A stretch of 33,407 bases of DNA. It comes from Mycobacterium sp. ACS1612. Its GTDB lineage: Bacteria; Actinomycetota; Actinomycetes; Mycobacteriales; Mycobacteriaceae. A program made the position numbers and the translations under genes. The stretch spans positions 1 to 33,407 of the forward strand of contig NZ_LZHZ01000043.1 of NCBI RefSeq assembly GCF_001667505.1, in the 5' to 3' direction. Positions 15,067 through 23,250 of this stretch are shown here, piece after piece. The notes under the pieces are model-generated. The model was not told the DNA's origin, searched no databases, and worked only from the letters and a program-made list of their open reading frames with translations. How positions within the stretch are numbered: the stretch's first letter is position 1; each line of letters begins with the position of its first letter.

Positions 15067-15097
15067 TAGGTTCCTTAGGTAAAGCTCCACTTACCTA
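15067..15097 (+). promoter_or_regulatory. Iron-box-like inverted repeat before the ABC operon
   Basis: TAGGTAA (15076-15082), 8-nt spacer, TTACCTA (15091-15097): a perfect 7-bp inverted repeat. A further TAGGTT half-site lies at 15067-15072. The half-sites equal those of the IdeR/DtxR box (TTAGGTTAGGCTAACCTAA), but the spacing between TAGGT and ACCTA is 12 rather than 7, so it is not a canonical IdeR site. It lies 17 nt ahead of the SBP start, where a metal-dependent repressor would act. The rest of the 232-nt divergent spacer shows nothing clear. Confidence 0.55.
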
Positions 15098-15113
15098 CGG
15101 AAGGACCTGCTGG

Positions 15114-16130
15114 ATGCGACGACGTTGGGGCCGGATCGCGGCAGCGGCAGCAGCCCTCGCCCTCGTGCTGGGCTCGACCGCCTGCTCGGGATCGGATCAG
15201 AAGGACGAGTTGCTGGTGTACAACGCCCAGCACGAGTCGCTGACCAAGGAATGGATCGACGCGTTCACCAAGGCGACCGGCATCAAGGTCACCTACCGGC
15301 AGGGCGGCGACACCGAACTGGGCAACCAGTTGGTGGCCGAAGGCGACAAATCGCCCGCCGATGTCTTCCTCACCGAGAACTCCCCCGCGATGGCCGCCGT
15401 CGAAAAGGCGGGGCTGTTCGCCGATCTGGACCCGGAGACCATCAAGCAGGTTCCGCCGCAGTACCGCCCGGCCAGCGGCAAGTGGACCGGTGTCGCGGCG
15501 CGTTCCACGGTGTTCGTCTACAACACGGCCAAGCTGAAACCCGACCAACTGCCCAAGTCGATGCTCGACCTGCAGCAGCCCGCGTGGAAGGGCCGCTGGG
15601 GCGGAGCGCCGACGAAGGCCGACTTCCAGGCCATCGTCGCCGCGCTGCTGCAACTCAAGGGTGAAGCCGCCACCGCGCAATGGCTGGCCGGGATGAAAGC
15701 CAACGCGGTGACCTACAACGACAACATCGCGACGATGAAGGCCGTCAATGCCGGCGAGGTCGACGGCGGCATCATCTACCACTACTACTGGTTCCGCGAC
15801 CAGGCGAAAACCAAAGAGCAGAGCGGCAATACGTCGCTGTACTACTTCAAGAACAGCGATCCCGGCGCGTTCGTCAGCCTGTCCGGCGGCGGTGTGCTGA
15901 AGTCGAGCAGGAAGGCGCAGGAGGCGCAGCAGTTCCTCAAGTTCATCACCGGCAAGGAGGGCCAGGAGGTGCTGGAGAAGGGCACGTCCTTCGAGTATCC
16001 GGTGGCCTCCGGTGTGCCCGCGAACCCCGCGCTGGTGCCGCTGGCCGACCTGCAGGCACCAGTCGTGAACCCGACGACGCTCGACGCCCAGAAGGTGACG
16101 GACCTGATGACGAAGGCTGGTTTGCTATAG
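15114..16130 (+). CDS. Ferric-iron-type ABC transporter substrate-binding lipoprotein (FbpA-like)
   Basis: A 338-aa binding protein for an importer. The N-terminus is a lipoprotein signal ending at Cys24 (GSTAC; the residue at -3 is Ser, less usual). The mature protein is of the FbpA/FutA class: LVYNAQHES with His40, NSPAMAAVEKAGL, RSTVFVYNT, and the metal-binding tyrosine pair Tyr224-Tyr225 in IIYHYYWFRDQ. These ligands are those that hold Fe3+ in family members, so ferric iron is the best guess; other anions or metals cannot be excluded. SD GGAAGGA is about 9 nt before ATG 15114. It is the first gene of a four-gene operon; its TAG is directly followed by the permease GTG. Confidence 0.88.
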   Translation: MRRRWGRIAAAAAALALVLGSTACSGSDQKDELLVYNAQHESLTKEWIDAFTKATGIKVTYRQGGDTELGNQLVAEGDKSPADVFLTENSPAMAAVEKAGLFADLDPETIKQVPPQYRPASGKWTGVAARSTVFVYNTAKLKPDQLPKSMLDLQQPAWKGRWGGAPTKADFQAIVAALLQLKGEAATAQWLAGMKANAVTYNDNIATMKAVNAGEVDGGIIYHYYWFRDQAKTKEQSGNTSLYYFKNSDPGAFVSLSGGGVLKSSRKAQEAQQFLKFITGKEGQEVLEKGTSFEYPVASGVPANPALVPLADLQAPVVNPTTLDAQKVTDLMTKAGLL

Positions 16131-17702
16131 GTGGTCGCTCCCCAGACCCAGTCACTCCCGACGGCTGCGCGGCCTGACAAGGCTTCGCGGCCGGGGCCGT
16201 TGGTCACCGCGACGGTCGCGGTCCTGGTGGCCGCGACCCTCATCCCGCTGGGCTACGTCGGATGGGCTGCGGTGTCGATCGGGCCGACAAAGGCCTACGA
16301 CCTGGTCGTCCGGCCCCGGGTCGGCGAACTGTTGTTCAACACCATGGCCCTCGTGGCGATCACCGTGCCGGTGTGCGTGGTCATCGGAGTCGGCGTCGCC
16401 TGGTTGGTGGAGCGCACCGACCTGCCCGGCCGCACGTTCTGGCGTCCGTTGTTCGTCGCGCCCCTTGCGGTCCCCGCATTCATCAACAGCTACGCGTGGG
16501 TGGGTGTCATCCCGTCGGCGCACGGGGTGTGGGCCGGGGTGTTGGTGTCGACGTTGTCGTACTTTCCGTTCATGTACCTGCCGGTGGCCGCGACGCTGCG
16601 GCGACTCGACCCCGCTATCGAGGAGTCGGCGAGGGCGCTCGGCTCTCACTCGGCGGGCGTCTTCTTCCGAGTCGTGCTGCCGCAATTGCGGCTTGCGATT
16701 CTCGGCGGCGGCCTGCTGATCGGTATCCATCTGCTCGCCGAGTTCGGCGCTTTCGCGATGGTCCGGTTCGACACCTTCACTGTCGCGATCTTCCAGCAGT
16801 TCCAGGTGACGTTCGACGGCGCGGCGGGCAGCATGCTCGCCGGTGTGCTGGTGCTGCTGTGCCTGGTGCTGCTGGTGGCCGAAGCGTTGGCCCGCGGCTC
16901 CGCCCGGTTTTCCCGCGTCGGCGCGGGTGCGCCACGGGTGGCCACGCCGATCCGCTTGGGCCGCAACATGTTAGCTGCCCAAGCCGGTCTCGCGGCGGTG
17001 GCCGTCCTCGCGCTCGGGGTGCCGGTGTGGACGATCCTGCGCTGGCTGTGGATCGGCGGAGGGCAGGTGTGGGCGCTCGACGACATCGCCACTGCGCTCG
17101 GGCAGACCATCGGACTGGCGGCGGTGGCGGCCGTGTTGACCACGGTGCTGGCGTTCCCCGTCGCATGGGTGGCCGTGCGCTCCCGCGGCGCGCTCGCCCG
17201 GATCGTCGAGGGCGCCAACTACGTCACCGGTTCGCTGCCGGGCATCGTCACCGCGCTCGCGCTCGTCACCGTCACCATCCACCTGGCCCGTCCGCTGTAC
17301 CAGAGCGTCGCACTGATCGTGTTCGCCTACGTACTGCTGTTCATGCCGCGCGCGCTGGTGAACGTGCGCGCCGGACTCGCCCAGGTGCCGCCCAGCCTCG
17401 AAGAGGCATCGCGGTCGCTGGGCAGCTCACCCACAGCCACCTTCCTGCGCGTCACACTGCGGCTCACCGCACCGGCGGCCGCGGCCGCCGCGTCGCTGGT
17501 GTTCGTCGCTGTGGCAACGGAGTTGACCGCGACACTGCTGCTCGCCCCGACCGGAACCAACACGCTGTCGATGCGGTTCTGGTCGTTCGCCAGCGAGTTG
17601 GACTTCGCGGCCGCTGCGCCCTACGCGCTTGTCCTGGTGGTGCTCGCCATCCCGGTGACGATTGTGCTGTTTCGCCAGTCGACGAAGGTGGCCGCGCTGT
17701 GA
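16131..17702 (+). CDS. Ferric-type ABC transporter permease (FbpB-like, fused double unit)
   Basis: A 523-aa inner-membrane protein with about 12 helices. It is two BPD_transp_1 units in one chain, as is usual for FbpB. Each unit has an EAA loop that couples to the ATPase: EESARALGSHSAGVF (residues 164-178) and EEASRSLGSSPTATF (424-438). The start is GTG at 16131, which touches the stop of the binding-protein gene with no gap; the first 22 residues are cytoplasmic. Its stop overlaps the GTG of the ATPase gene (GTGA). A second GTG-free start is not apparent nearby. Confidence 0.9.
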   Translation: MVAPQTQSLPTAARPDKASRPGPLVTATVAVLVAATLIPLGYVGWAAVSIGPTKAYDLVVRPRVGELLFNTMALVAITVPVCVVIGVGVAWLVERTDLPGRTFWRPLFVAPLAVPAFINSYAWVGVIPSAHGVWAGVLVSTLSYFPFMYLPVAATLRRLDPAIEESARALGSHSAGVFFRVVLPQLRLAILGGGLLIGIHLLAEFGAFAMVRFDTFTVAIFQQFQVTFDGAAGSMLAGVLVLLCLVLLVAEALARGSARFSRVGAGAPRVATPIRLGRNMLAAQAGLAAVAVLALGVPVWTILRWLWIGGGQVWALDDIATALGQTIGLAAVAAVLTTVLAFPVAWVAVRSRGALARIVEGANYVTGSLPGIVTALALVTVTIHLARPLYQSVALIVFAYVLLFMPRALVNVRAGLAQVPPSLEEASRSLGSSPTATFLRVTLRLTAPAAAAAASLVFVAVATELTATLLLAPTGTNTLSMRFWSFASELDFAAAAPYALVLVVLAIPVTIVLFRQSTKVAAL

Positions 17703-18739
17703 CCGCCGTGCTCGAAGTCAACGGCCTCGCCAAGGCTTTCAACGGGCACACGGTGCTGCACGGCGTCGATCTCGACGTCGAACCCGGCACCACGACCGCC
17801 GTGGTCGGCGCATCGGGCTGCGGTAAAACCACGCTGTTGCGGCTGATCGCCGGATTCGAAACACCCGACGCGGGAACGATCGCCATCGACGGACGCCAGG
17901 TGGCGGGTCAGCACAATACGGTGGCCCCGCACCGTCGCAGCGTCGGCTACGTCGCGCAAGACGGTGCGCTGTTTCCCCACCTGACCGTCGGGCAGAACAT
18001 CGCGTACGGACTGCGCGGCACCGGGCGCGCCGCCGCGCGCCGCCGCGTCGATGAACTCCTCGAGACCGTTTCGCTCGACCCGTCGTACGCGTCGCGGCGC
18101 CCCCATCAACTGTCCGGTGGTCAGCAGCAGCGCGTCGCACTGGCGCGTGCGCTGGCCCGCCGCCCCGTGCTGATGCTGCTCGACGAACCGTTCAGCGCGC
18201 TCGACACCGGCCTGCGCGCATCGACTCGCAAGGCCGTCGCCGGACTGCTCACCGACGCCGGTGTGACGACGCTGTTGGTCACCCACGATCAGGAGGAGGC
18301 GCTGTCGATCGCCGACCAGGTCGCGGTCATGCGCGACGGGCTTTTCACCCAGGTCGGCAGCCCGCAGCAGGTGTACCGGCAGCCCGCCGACCGGTTCACC
18401 GCAGAATTCCTCGGCGACTGCATCGCGCTGCCGTGCACGGTGTCATCGCGCATCGCCGAGTGCGCCCTCGGCCGCGTGCCGGTCGACGCCGAGGACGGCC
18501 CTGGCACGCTGATGCTGCGGCCCGAACAGCTTGTCGCAACTGTGGTTTCGGACAGCGAACGGATTGACGGTGTCGGCACGGTGATCGCCACCGAATTCCT
18601 CGGCCACGACGTGCTGTTGACCATCGACCCGGCGGGTGACACCGAACCGCTCATCGTCCGGCAGCACAGCCTCAGCCCGCCCGCCATCGACGCCAAGGTG
18701 CGGATCAAGGTGGTCGGCGCCGGGATCGTGCTGACATGA
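17699..18739 (+). CDS. Ferric-type ABC transporter ATP-binding protein (FbpC-like)
   Basis: A 346-aa ATPase that drives import. Walker A is GASGCGKTT (37-45), Q-loop Gln87, signature LSGGQ (138-142), Walker B LMLLDEP with Asp162-Glu163, and H-loop His196 (VTHDQEEA). Residues after about 245 form a C-terminal TOBE-like regulatory domain (LMLRPEQLV). This is the FbpC/PotA shape. The start is GTG 17699, overlapping the permease stop as GTGA; the stop TGA overlaps the next start as ATGA. Translational coupling on both sides is visible. Confidence 0.93.
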   Translation: MTAVLEVNGLAKAFNGHTVLHGVDLDVEPGTTTAVVGASGCGKTTLLRLIAGFETPDAGTIAIDGRQVAGQHNTVAPHRRSVGYVAQDGALFPHLTVGQNIAYGLRGTGRAAARRRVDELLETVSLDPSYASRRPHQLSGGQQQRVALARALARRPVLMLLDEPFSALDTGLRASTRKAVAGLLTDAGVTTLLVTHDQEEALSIADQVAVMRDGLFTQVGSPQQVYRQPADRFTAEFLGDCIALPCTVSSRIAECALGRVPVDAEDGPGTLMLRPEQLVATVVSDSERIDGVGTVIATEFLGHDVLLTIDPAGDTEPLIVRQHSLSPPAIDAKVRIKVVGAGIVLT

Positions 18740-21225
18740 GCCGACTCATCGACCACCTTCGCGCTCACGGCGACAATGTCGCCGTGCTCACCGACACCCG
18801 GCTGCTGTCCTACCGCCAACTTGCCGACGCGGTCGAGGACACCGCCGCCGACCTGGACGGCCCGCGCCAGCTGGTCATGCTCGAAACCCGCAACAAGACA
18901 GCTACTTTGGTGCACTACCTGGCGGCGATGGCAGCCGGGCACGTCGTCCTGCCGGTCGACGCGCGGCGCGACAACACCGCGATACTGCGCACGTATGAGC
19001 CCGGCATCGTCATCGACTCGGGGGGAATTCACCATCGCGACGGTCGTCATCGCCTGCACGACGACCTCGCGCTGTTGCTGTCCACGTCGGGCAGCACCGG
19101 CTCACCCAAGCTGGTCCGGCTCTCCTGCCGAAACTTGATCAGCAACGCCGAGGCCATCGCCGACTACCTCGACATCACCGAAACCGACAGGGCGGCAACG
19201 ACTCTGCCGATGTCGTACTGCTACGGACTGTCGGTGATCCACAGCCACCTACTGCGCGGCGCCGGGCTGATCCTGACCGAACGCTCGGTCGTCGACGACG
19301 AGTTCTGGCAGTTGTTCCGCAGGCACCGCGGCACGTCGTTCGCGGGTGTGCCCTACACGTTCGAGTTGCTCGAACACGTCGGCACGCAGGCGTTGGATCT
19401 GCCACATCTGCGCTACCTGACCCAGGCCGGTGGCCGGATGCCGCCCGAGCGTGTCCGCTTCTTCGCCGAACTCGGGCGGTCGATGGGCTGGGATCTGTTC
19501 GTGATGTACGGGGCGACGGAGGCCACCGCCCGAATGGCTTATCTGCCACCGCAACTCGCCGCCACCCATTCCGCGGCGATCGGGCAGCCGATTCCCGGCG
19601 GCGCGTTCTCGATCGAGCCGTCCGGTGAGCTGGTGTACCGGGGGCCCAACGTGATGTTGGGTTACGCGCACCGGCCCGCCGACCTTGCGCTCGGCAAGAC
19701 CGTCGAGGCGCTGCACACCGGAGACCTCGCCCGCCGCGGCGCCGACGGGCTGTACGAACTGATCGGCCGCACAAGCCGATTCGTGAAGATGTTCGGGCTG
19801 CGGATCGACCTGCAACGCATCGAGGCGACGCTGTCCGAGCACGGCGTGACGGCGTTCTGCACCGACGTCGACGACGTTCTCGCGGTGGCCGTCGCCGGCG
19901 GCGACTGCACGCAGGTGCAGCAGGTGGCGGCCGCGGCGGCCGGTATCCCCGCGAGCACCGTCAAGATCGTCGCCGTCGACGAACTGCCGATGTTGCCATC
20001 CGGCAAGCCCGACTACCAGGCGGTGCGCCAACTCGCCCGCCCGTCGAACACCGGGCACCCCACCAACCTGCGCGAGGTGTTCGCCGACGTGCTGCACGTC
20101 GACGCCGACCGGATCGACCCCGACGCCAGCTTCGTCGACCTCGGCGGGAACTCACTGTCCTACGTGGCGATGTCGGTGCGGCTGGAACGCACGCTGGGTC
20201 GGCTGCCCGCCGATTGGCAACGACTCCCGCTGCGCGAACTCGAGGCCACGCCGACGCGGACGCAGCGCAGGCGGCCGTGGTGGGGGTCGACCCTGGAGAC
20301 CACCGTCGCGCTGCGCGCGGTCGCGATCCTGCTCATCGTCGCCTCACACGCCGGATTGTTCGAACTGTGGGGCGGCGCGCATCTGCTGCTGGGCATCGCG
20401 GGATACAACTTCGGCCGGTTCTGCCTGACACCGGTGCCTCGCGCCGACAGGGTTCGGCATCTGCGCAACACGATTGCCTGGATTGCGGGCCCGGCGTTGG
20501 CGTGGATATTGATCGCGTTGATGATCACCGACGACTACACCCCCACAAACCTGTTGCTGGCCAACAAGTTCCTCGGCCCGCACGACAGCATGACCGCGGG
20601 CCGACTGTGGTTCGTGGAAGTGCTGGTGTGGATCTTGGTGGCGCTCGCGCTGCTGTGCTGGCTGCCCGCCGTCGACCGGTGGGAGCGACAGCGGCCCTTC
20701 ACCGTCGCGGTGACGTTCCTGGCCGTCGGCCTGGCGCTGCGCTACGACATCCTCGGCCTGCACCTGGGCAACCAGGCTTGGTTCACCGTGCTGGCGTTCT
20801 GGTTCTTCGCGGTCGGCTGGGCCGCCTCGAAAACCTCGACCATCGTGCAACGCGCGGCGGTGAGCGTGGTGCTGGCAATCAGCATGTACGGCTATTTCGA
20901 CCGCACCGAACGAGAGCTGTTGGTGCTGGCGGGCTTTGCCTTGTTGACCTGGTTGCCTGCGCTGCGCTGCCCGCCGGTGGCCACCGTCCTCGCCGGTGTC
21001 GTGGCGGAGGCGTCGCTGTACATCTACCTGACGCACTTCCAGGTGTACCCGCTGTTCGGTGAGCACCGCCTGCTCGGCGTCGTCGCCTCCGTCGTCGTCG
21101 GGATCGCGGTCACGTATCTGGTGACGAGGCTACGGGCCCGAATCTCGCCGAAACTACGCTCTATGACGGATTCCGGCCCGATCTCCATCAGAAACCGTAG
21201 TCTCGCGGCGCGGGTAGACGACTAA
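18736..21225 (+). CDS. Fusion of adenylation domain, carrier domain and membrane acyltransferase-like domain
   Basis: An 829-aa protein of unusual build. Residues about 1-430 are an AMP-forming adenylation domain: STSGSTGSPK (116-125), MYGATEATAR (257-266), HTGDLARR with Asp330, GRTSRFVKMFGLRIDL, and LPSGKPDY with the catalytic Lys424. Residues about 445-500 are a carrier domain with the phosphopantetheine site Ser473 in DLGGNSLS. From about 520 onward are some ten membrane helices ending in SLYIYLTHFQVYPLFGEH, which resembles acyltransferase-3 proteins. This suggests activation of an acid, transfer to the carrier and delivery across or at the membrane, like a one-chain Dlt system. The acid is unknown. 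ATGA overlap with the ATPase gene ties it to the importer. Confidence 0.8.
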   Translation: MSRLIDHLRAHGDNVAVLTDTRLLSYRQLADAVEDTAADLDGPRQLVMLETRNKTATLVHYLAAMAAGHVVLPVDARRDNTAILRTYEPGIVIDSGGIHHRDGRHRLHDDLALLLSTSGSTGSPKLVRLSCRNLISNAEAIADYLDITETDRAATTLPMSYCYGLSVIHSHLLRGAGLILTERSVVDDEFWQLFRRHRGTSFAGVPYTFELLEHVGTQALDLPHLRYLTQAGGRMPPERVRFFAELGRSMGWDLFVMYGATEATARMAYLPPQLAATHSAAIGQPIPGGAFSIEPSGELVYRGPNVMLGYAHRPADLALGKTVEALHTGDLARRGADGLYELIGRTSRFVKMFGLRIDLQRIEATLSEHGVTAFCTDVDDVLAVAVAGGDCTQVQQVAAAAAGIPASTVKIVAVDELPMLPSGKPDYQAVRQLARPSNTGHPTNLREVFADVLHVDADRIDPDASFVDLGGNSLSYVAMSVRLERTLGRLPADWQRLPLRELEATPTRTQRRRPWWGSTLETTVALRAVAILLIVASHAGLFELWGGAHLLLGIAGYNFGRFCLTPVPRADRVRHLRNTIAWIAGPALAWILIALMITDDYTPTNLLLANKFLGPHDSMTAGRLWFVEVLVWILVALALLCWLPAVDRWERQRPFTVAVTFLAVGLALRYDILGLHLGNQAWFTVLAFWFFAVGWAASKTSTIVQRAAVSVVLAISMYGYFDRTERELLVLAGFALLTWLPALRCPPVATVLAGVVAEASLYIYLTHFQVYPLFGEHRLLGVVASVVVGIAVTYLVTRLRARISPKLRSMTDSGPISIRNRSLAARVDD

Positions 21226-22022
21226 CGCTCGGCGATCAGACCCTCCTGGGTCATGGTGGCCGCGATGGCGCCGTCGGATCGGACCCAGCTGGCGGTCACG
21301 ACACCGCGTCCGCGTGCCGCAGCGGGTGACCGGCACTCCAGCAGATTCCATTCGTTCGCGCGGACGTGCCGGTGAAACCAGATCGACGAGTCGGTGGTGC
21401 CGCTGCGGTGCGTGCGGGCCTTCATCGAATGCCCGTGCACCGCTAGCGCGGGGTCGATCATGTAGACGTCGGTGACGTACACCGCGACCAACGTGTGCAC
21501 GGCGGGATCGTCGGGAAGCGGAACGGTTGCGCGCCACCACAGTCGGCGGACGAACTCCCCGTCGACGGTGTCGTCGGCGATGCGGATGTCGAGTTCGTCG
21601 AGCGGCATCGACGGTGCCGGCCCGGCGGGCCCGGTCCGTGGCAGCGTCTCCGGATCACCCGGCAGCTGCGGACGCTGGCCGTGCTGCGGGCCGGGCAGTT
21701 CGGCGGCGAACGACACCGTCGTCGTGGTCAACAGGCGACCGTCCTGATGAGAGTCGACGCGCCGCGCCGCCGCGGTCCTGCCGTCGAACACCCGGGTCAC
21801 GGTGTACTCGACGGGGTCACCTGCCTCGCCGCCGCGCAGGAACTGCAGATGCATGTTGGTCGGCGGCCGGTCGTCCACCACGGTGCACCACGCGGCAGCC
21901 AGGCTCTGCGCGGCGAATTGCCCGCCATACGACCGCTTTCCAGCCGGTCCGCTGGCGGGCCCGATCCAGGTGTCAGCGGTGGCGCCCGCGGCGAGGTCGA
22001 GCAGTTCCAGGAGCGCGCTCAT
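21222..22022 (-). CDS. Acyl-CoA thioesterase, TesB-like double hotdog
   Basis: A 266-aa thioesterase that hydrolyses acyl-CoA to acid and CoA. Two hotdog halves are visible: GKRSYGGQFAAQSLAAA with VDDRPPTNMHLQFLRGG in the first, and SSIWFHRHVRANEWNLL with MTQEGLI in the second. Residues that line up with the E. coli TesB catalytic trio are Asp211, Ser232 (Thr in TesB) and Gln259. The start is ATG 22022, overlapping the CoA-transferase stop as ATGA, so the two are translated together. The stop overlaps that of the adenylation fusion gene on the other strand. Confidence 0.9.
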   Translation of the reverse strand: MSALLELLDLAAGATADTWIGPASGPAGKRSYGGQFAAQSLAAAWCTVVDDRPPTNMHLQFLRGGEAGDPVEYTVTRVFDGRTAAARRVDSHQDGRLLTTTTVSFAAELPGPQHGQRPQLPGDPETLPRTGPAGPAPSMPLDELDIRIADDTVDGEFVRRLWWRATVPLPDDPAVHTLVAVYVTDVYMIDPALAVHGHSMKARTHRSGTTDSSIWFHRHVRANEWNLLECRSPAAARGRGVVTASWVRSDGAIAATMTQEGLIAER

Positions 22023-23224
22023 GCGACGGTGCCCGAGGCGGTCAGCCTGCCGATCTCGTCGGCGCTCATCCCCAACCATTCGCCGAGCACCGCGGCGGTG
22101 TCGTCGCCGAGTGCCGGTGCGGGCACCGCGGGCGGATAGGCACCATCGATCTCCACAGGCAGCCCCGGCGCCAGATACGGGCCGATGCGCGGTTGGTCGA
22201 CGCGATTGAACAGCGGATTGGCGGTCACCTTGGCGTCGACGGCGGTCTCGGCGAACGTGCGGTAGCGCTCCCACAACACCGAAGTCGCCGACAAGGCGGC
22301 AGTGATCTCCTCGGCGGTGTGCCGGGCGAACCACTCGCTGAACAAACCGGACAGTGCGTCGCGGTGACGGTACCGCTCGCCCTCGTCGGTGAAGTCGGCG
22401 CCGAGCGTGTCAGCCAGCGCGACAACGGCTTTGCTGGTATTGGTGAGTTCGGACAGATCGCGGAAATGCCGGTTGGTGAGCGCGACGACCATGAACGACA
22501 CCCCGTCGCTGCTGAGGAAATCCTGGCCGTACTGGCCGTATACGGAGTTGCCGATGCGCTCGCGGGCGGTGCCGTTCACCATCACCTCGGCGAACAGGCT
22601 GAGGTTGCCCGCCGTCGCCAGCGCGACGTTCTCCAGCGGGATGCTGATCCGTTGCCCGTGCCCGGTCGCGTCGCGGTGGCGCAACGCGGTCACGACGGCC
22701 AACGCCACGTAGAGGCCGCACGACACGTCCCAGGCAGGCAGCACATGATTGACCGGGGTGGCGAGTTCGGCGGGCCCGGTCACCATCGGGAAGCCGATGC
22801 CCGCGTTGACGGTGTAGTCGACGCCAGTGCCGCCGTCGGCGCGGCCGGAAACCTCGACGTGTATCAAATCGGCCCGCAACCGGGTCAACGTGGCGTACGA
22901 ATGCCATTCCCGCCCAGCGACATTCGTGATCAGCACGCCGGCGTCCGAGATCAGCCGCTGCACCAGATCCCGGCCTTCGTCCGAGCGGAAGTCGGCGGCC
23001 ACCGAACGCTTGCCCTTGTTCAGCCCGGCCCAGTAGATGCTGTCGCCGTCGCGGGTGACCGGCCAGCGATGGTAGTCGGCGGCGCCACCGATCGGGTCGA
23101 CGCGGATCACCTCGGCCCCCAGTTGACCCAGTGTCATGCCCGCCAGAGGTACCGCGACGAAGCTGGAGATCTCGACGATCCGCACCCCGGCCAGCGGCTG
23201 GGTCGGAGAGGGTGTGCCAGTCAC
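22019..23224 (-). CDS. Class III CoA-transferase (CaiB/BaiF family)
   Basis: A 401-aa enzyme that moves CoA between carboxylic acids through an aspartyl-CoA intermediate. It starts with LAGVRIVEISSFVAVPLAGM and GQLGAEVIRVDPIGG, has GKRSVAADFRSDEGRDL, and the catalytic Asp136 in GVDYTVNAGIGFP. Substrates are unknown; with the coupled thioesterase it would control the activation state of some acyl group. I chose GTG 23224 because the family N-terminus follows directly and because TACACT seven bases ahead would give a leaderless mRNA; the frame is open further upstream without protein-like sequence. Confidence 0.9.
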   Translation of the reverse strand: MTGTPSPTQPLAGVRIVEISSFVAVPLAGMTLGQLGAEVIRVDPIGGAADYHRWPVTRDGDSIYWAGLNKGKRSVAADFRSDEGRDLVQRLISDAGVLITNVAGREWHSYATLTRLRADLIHVEVSGRADGGTGVDYTVNAGIGFPMVTGPAELATPVNHVLPAWDVSCGLYVALAVVTALRHRDATGHGQRISIPLENVALATAGNLSLFAEVMVNGTARERIGNSVYGQYGQDFLSSDGVSFMVVALTNRHFRDLSELTNTSKAVVALADTLGADFTDEGERYRHRDALSGLFSEWFARHTAEEITAALSATSVLWERYRTFAETAVDAKVTANPLFNRVDQPRIGPYLAPGLPVEIDGAYPPAVPAPALGDDTAAVLGEWLGMSADEIGRLTASGTVA

Positions 23225-23231
23225 CGGGCCA

Positions 23232-23237
23232 AGTGTA
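23232..23237 (-). promoter_or_regulatory. -10 element for a leaderless CoA-transferase transcript
   Basis: Read on the minus strand TACACT ends 7 nt before the GTG at 23224, exactly the position for transcription to begin at the start codon. No ribosome binding site is present. Leaderless mRNAs are common in mycobacteria. Confidence 0.4.
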
Positions 23238-23250
23238 AGGACCGGCTGAC

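Noticed and set aside
15066..15084. Canonical IdeR box in the SBP promoter
   Set aside because: TAGGTT at the left is followed by another TAGGT rather than ACCTA at the required spacing; only the wider inverted repeat is supported.
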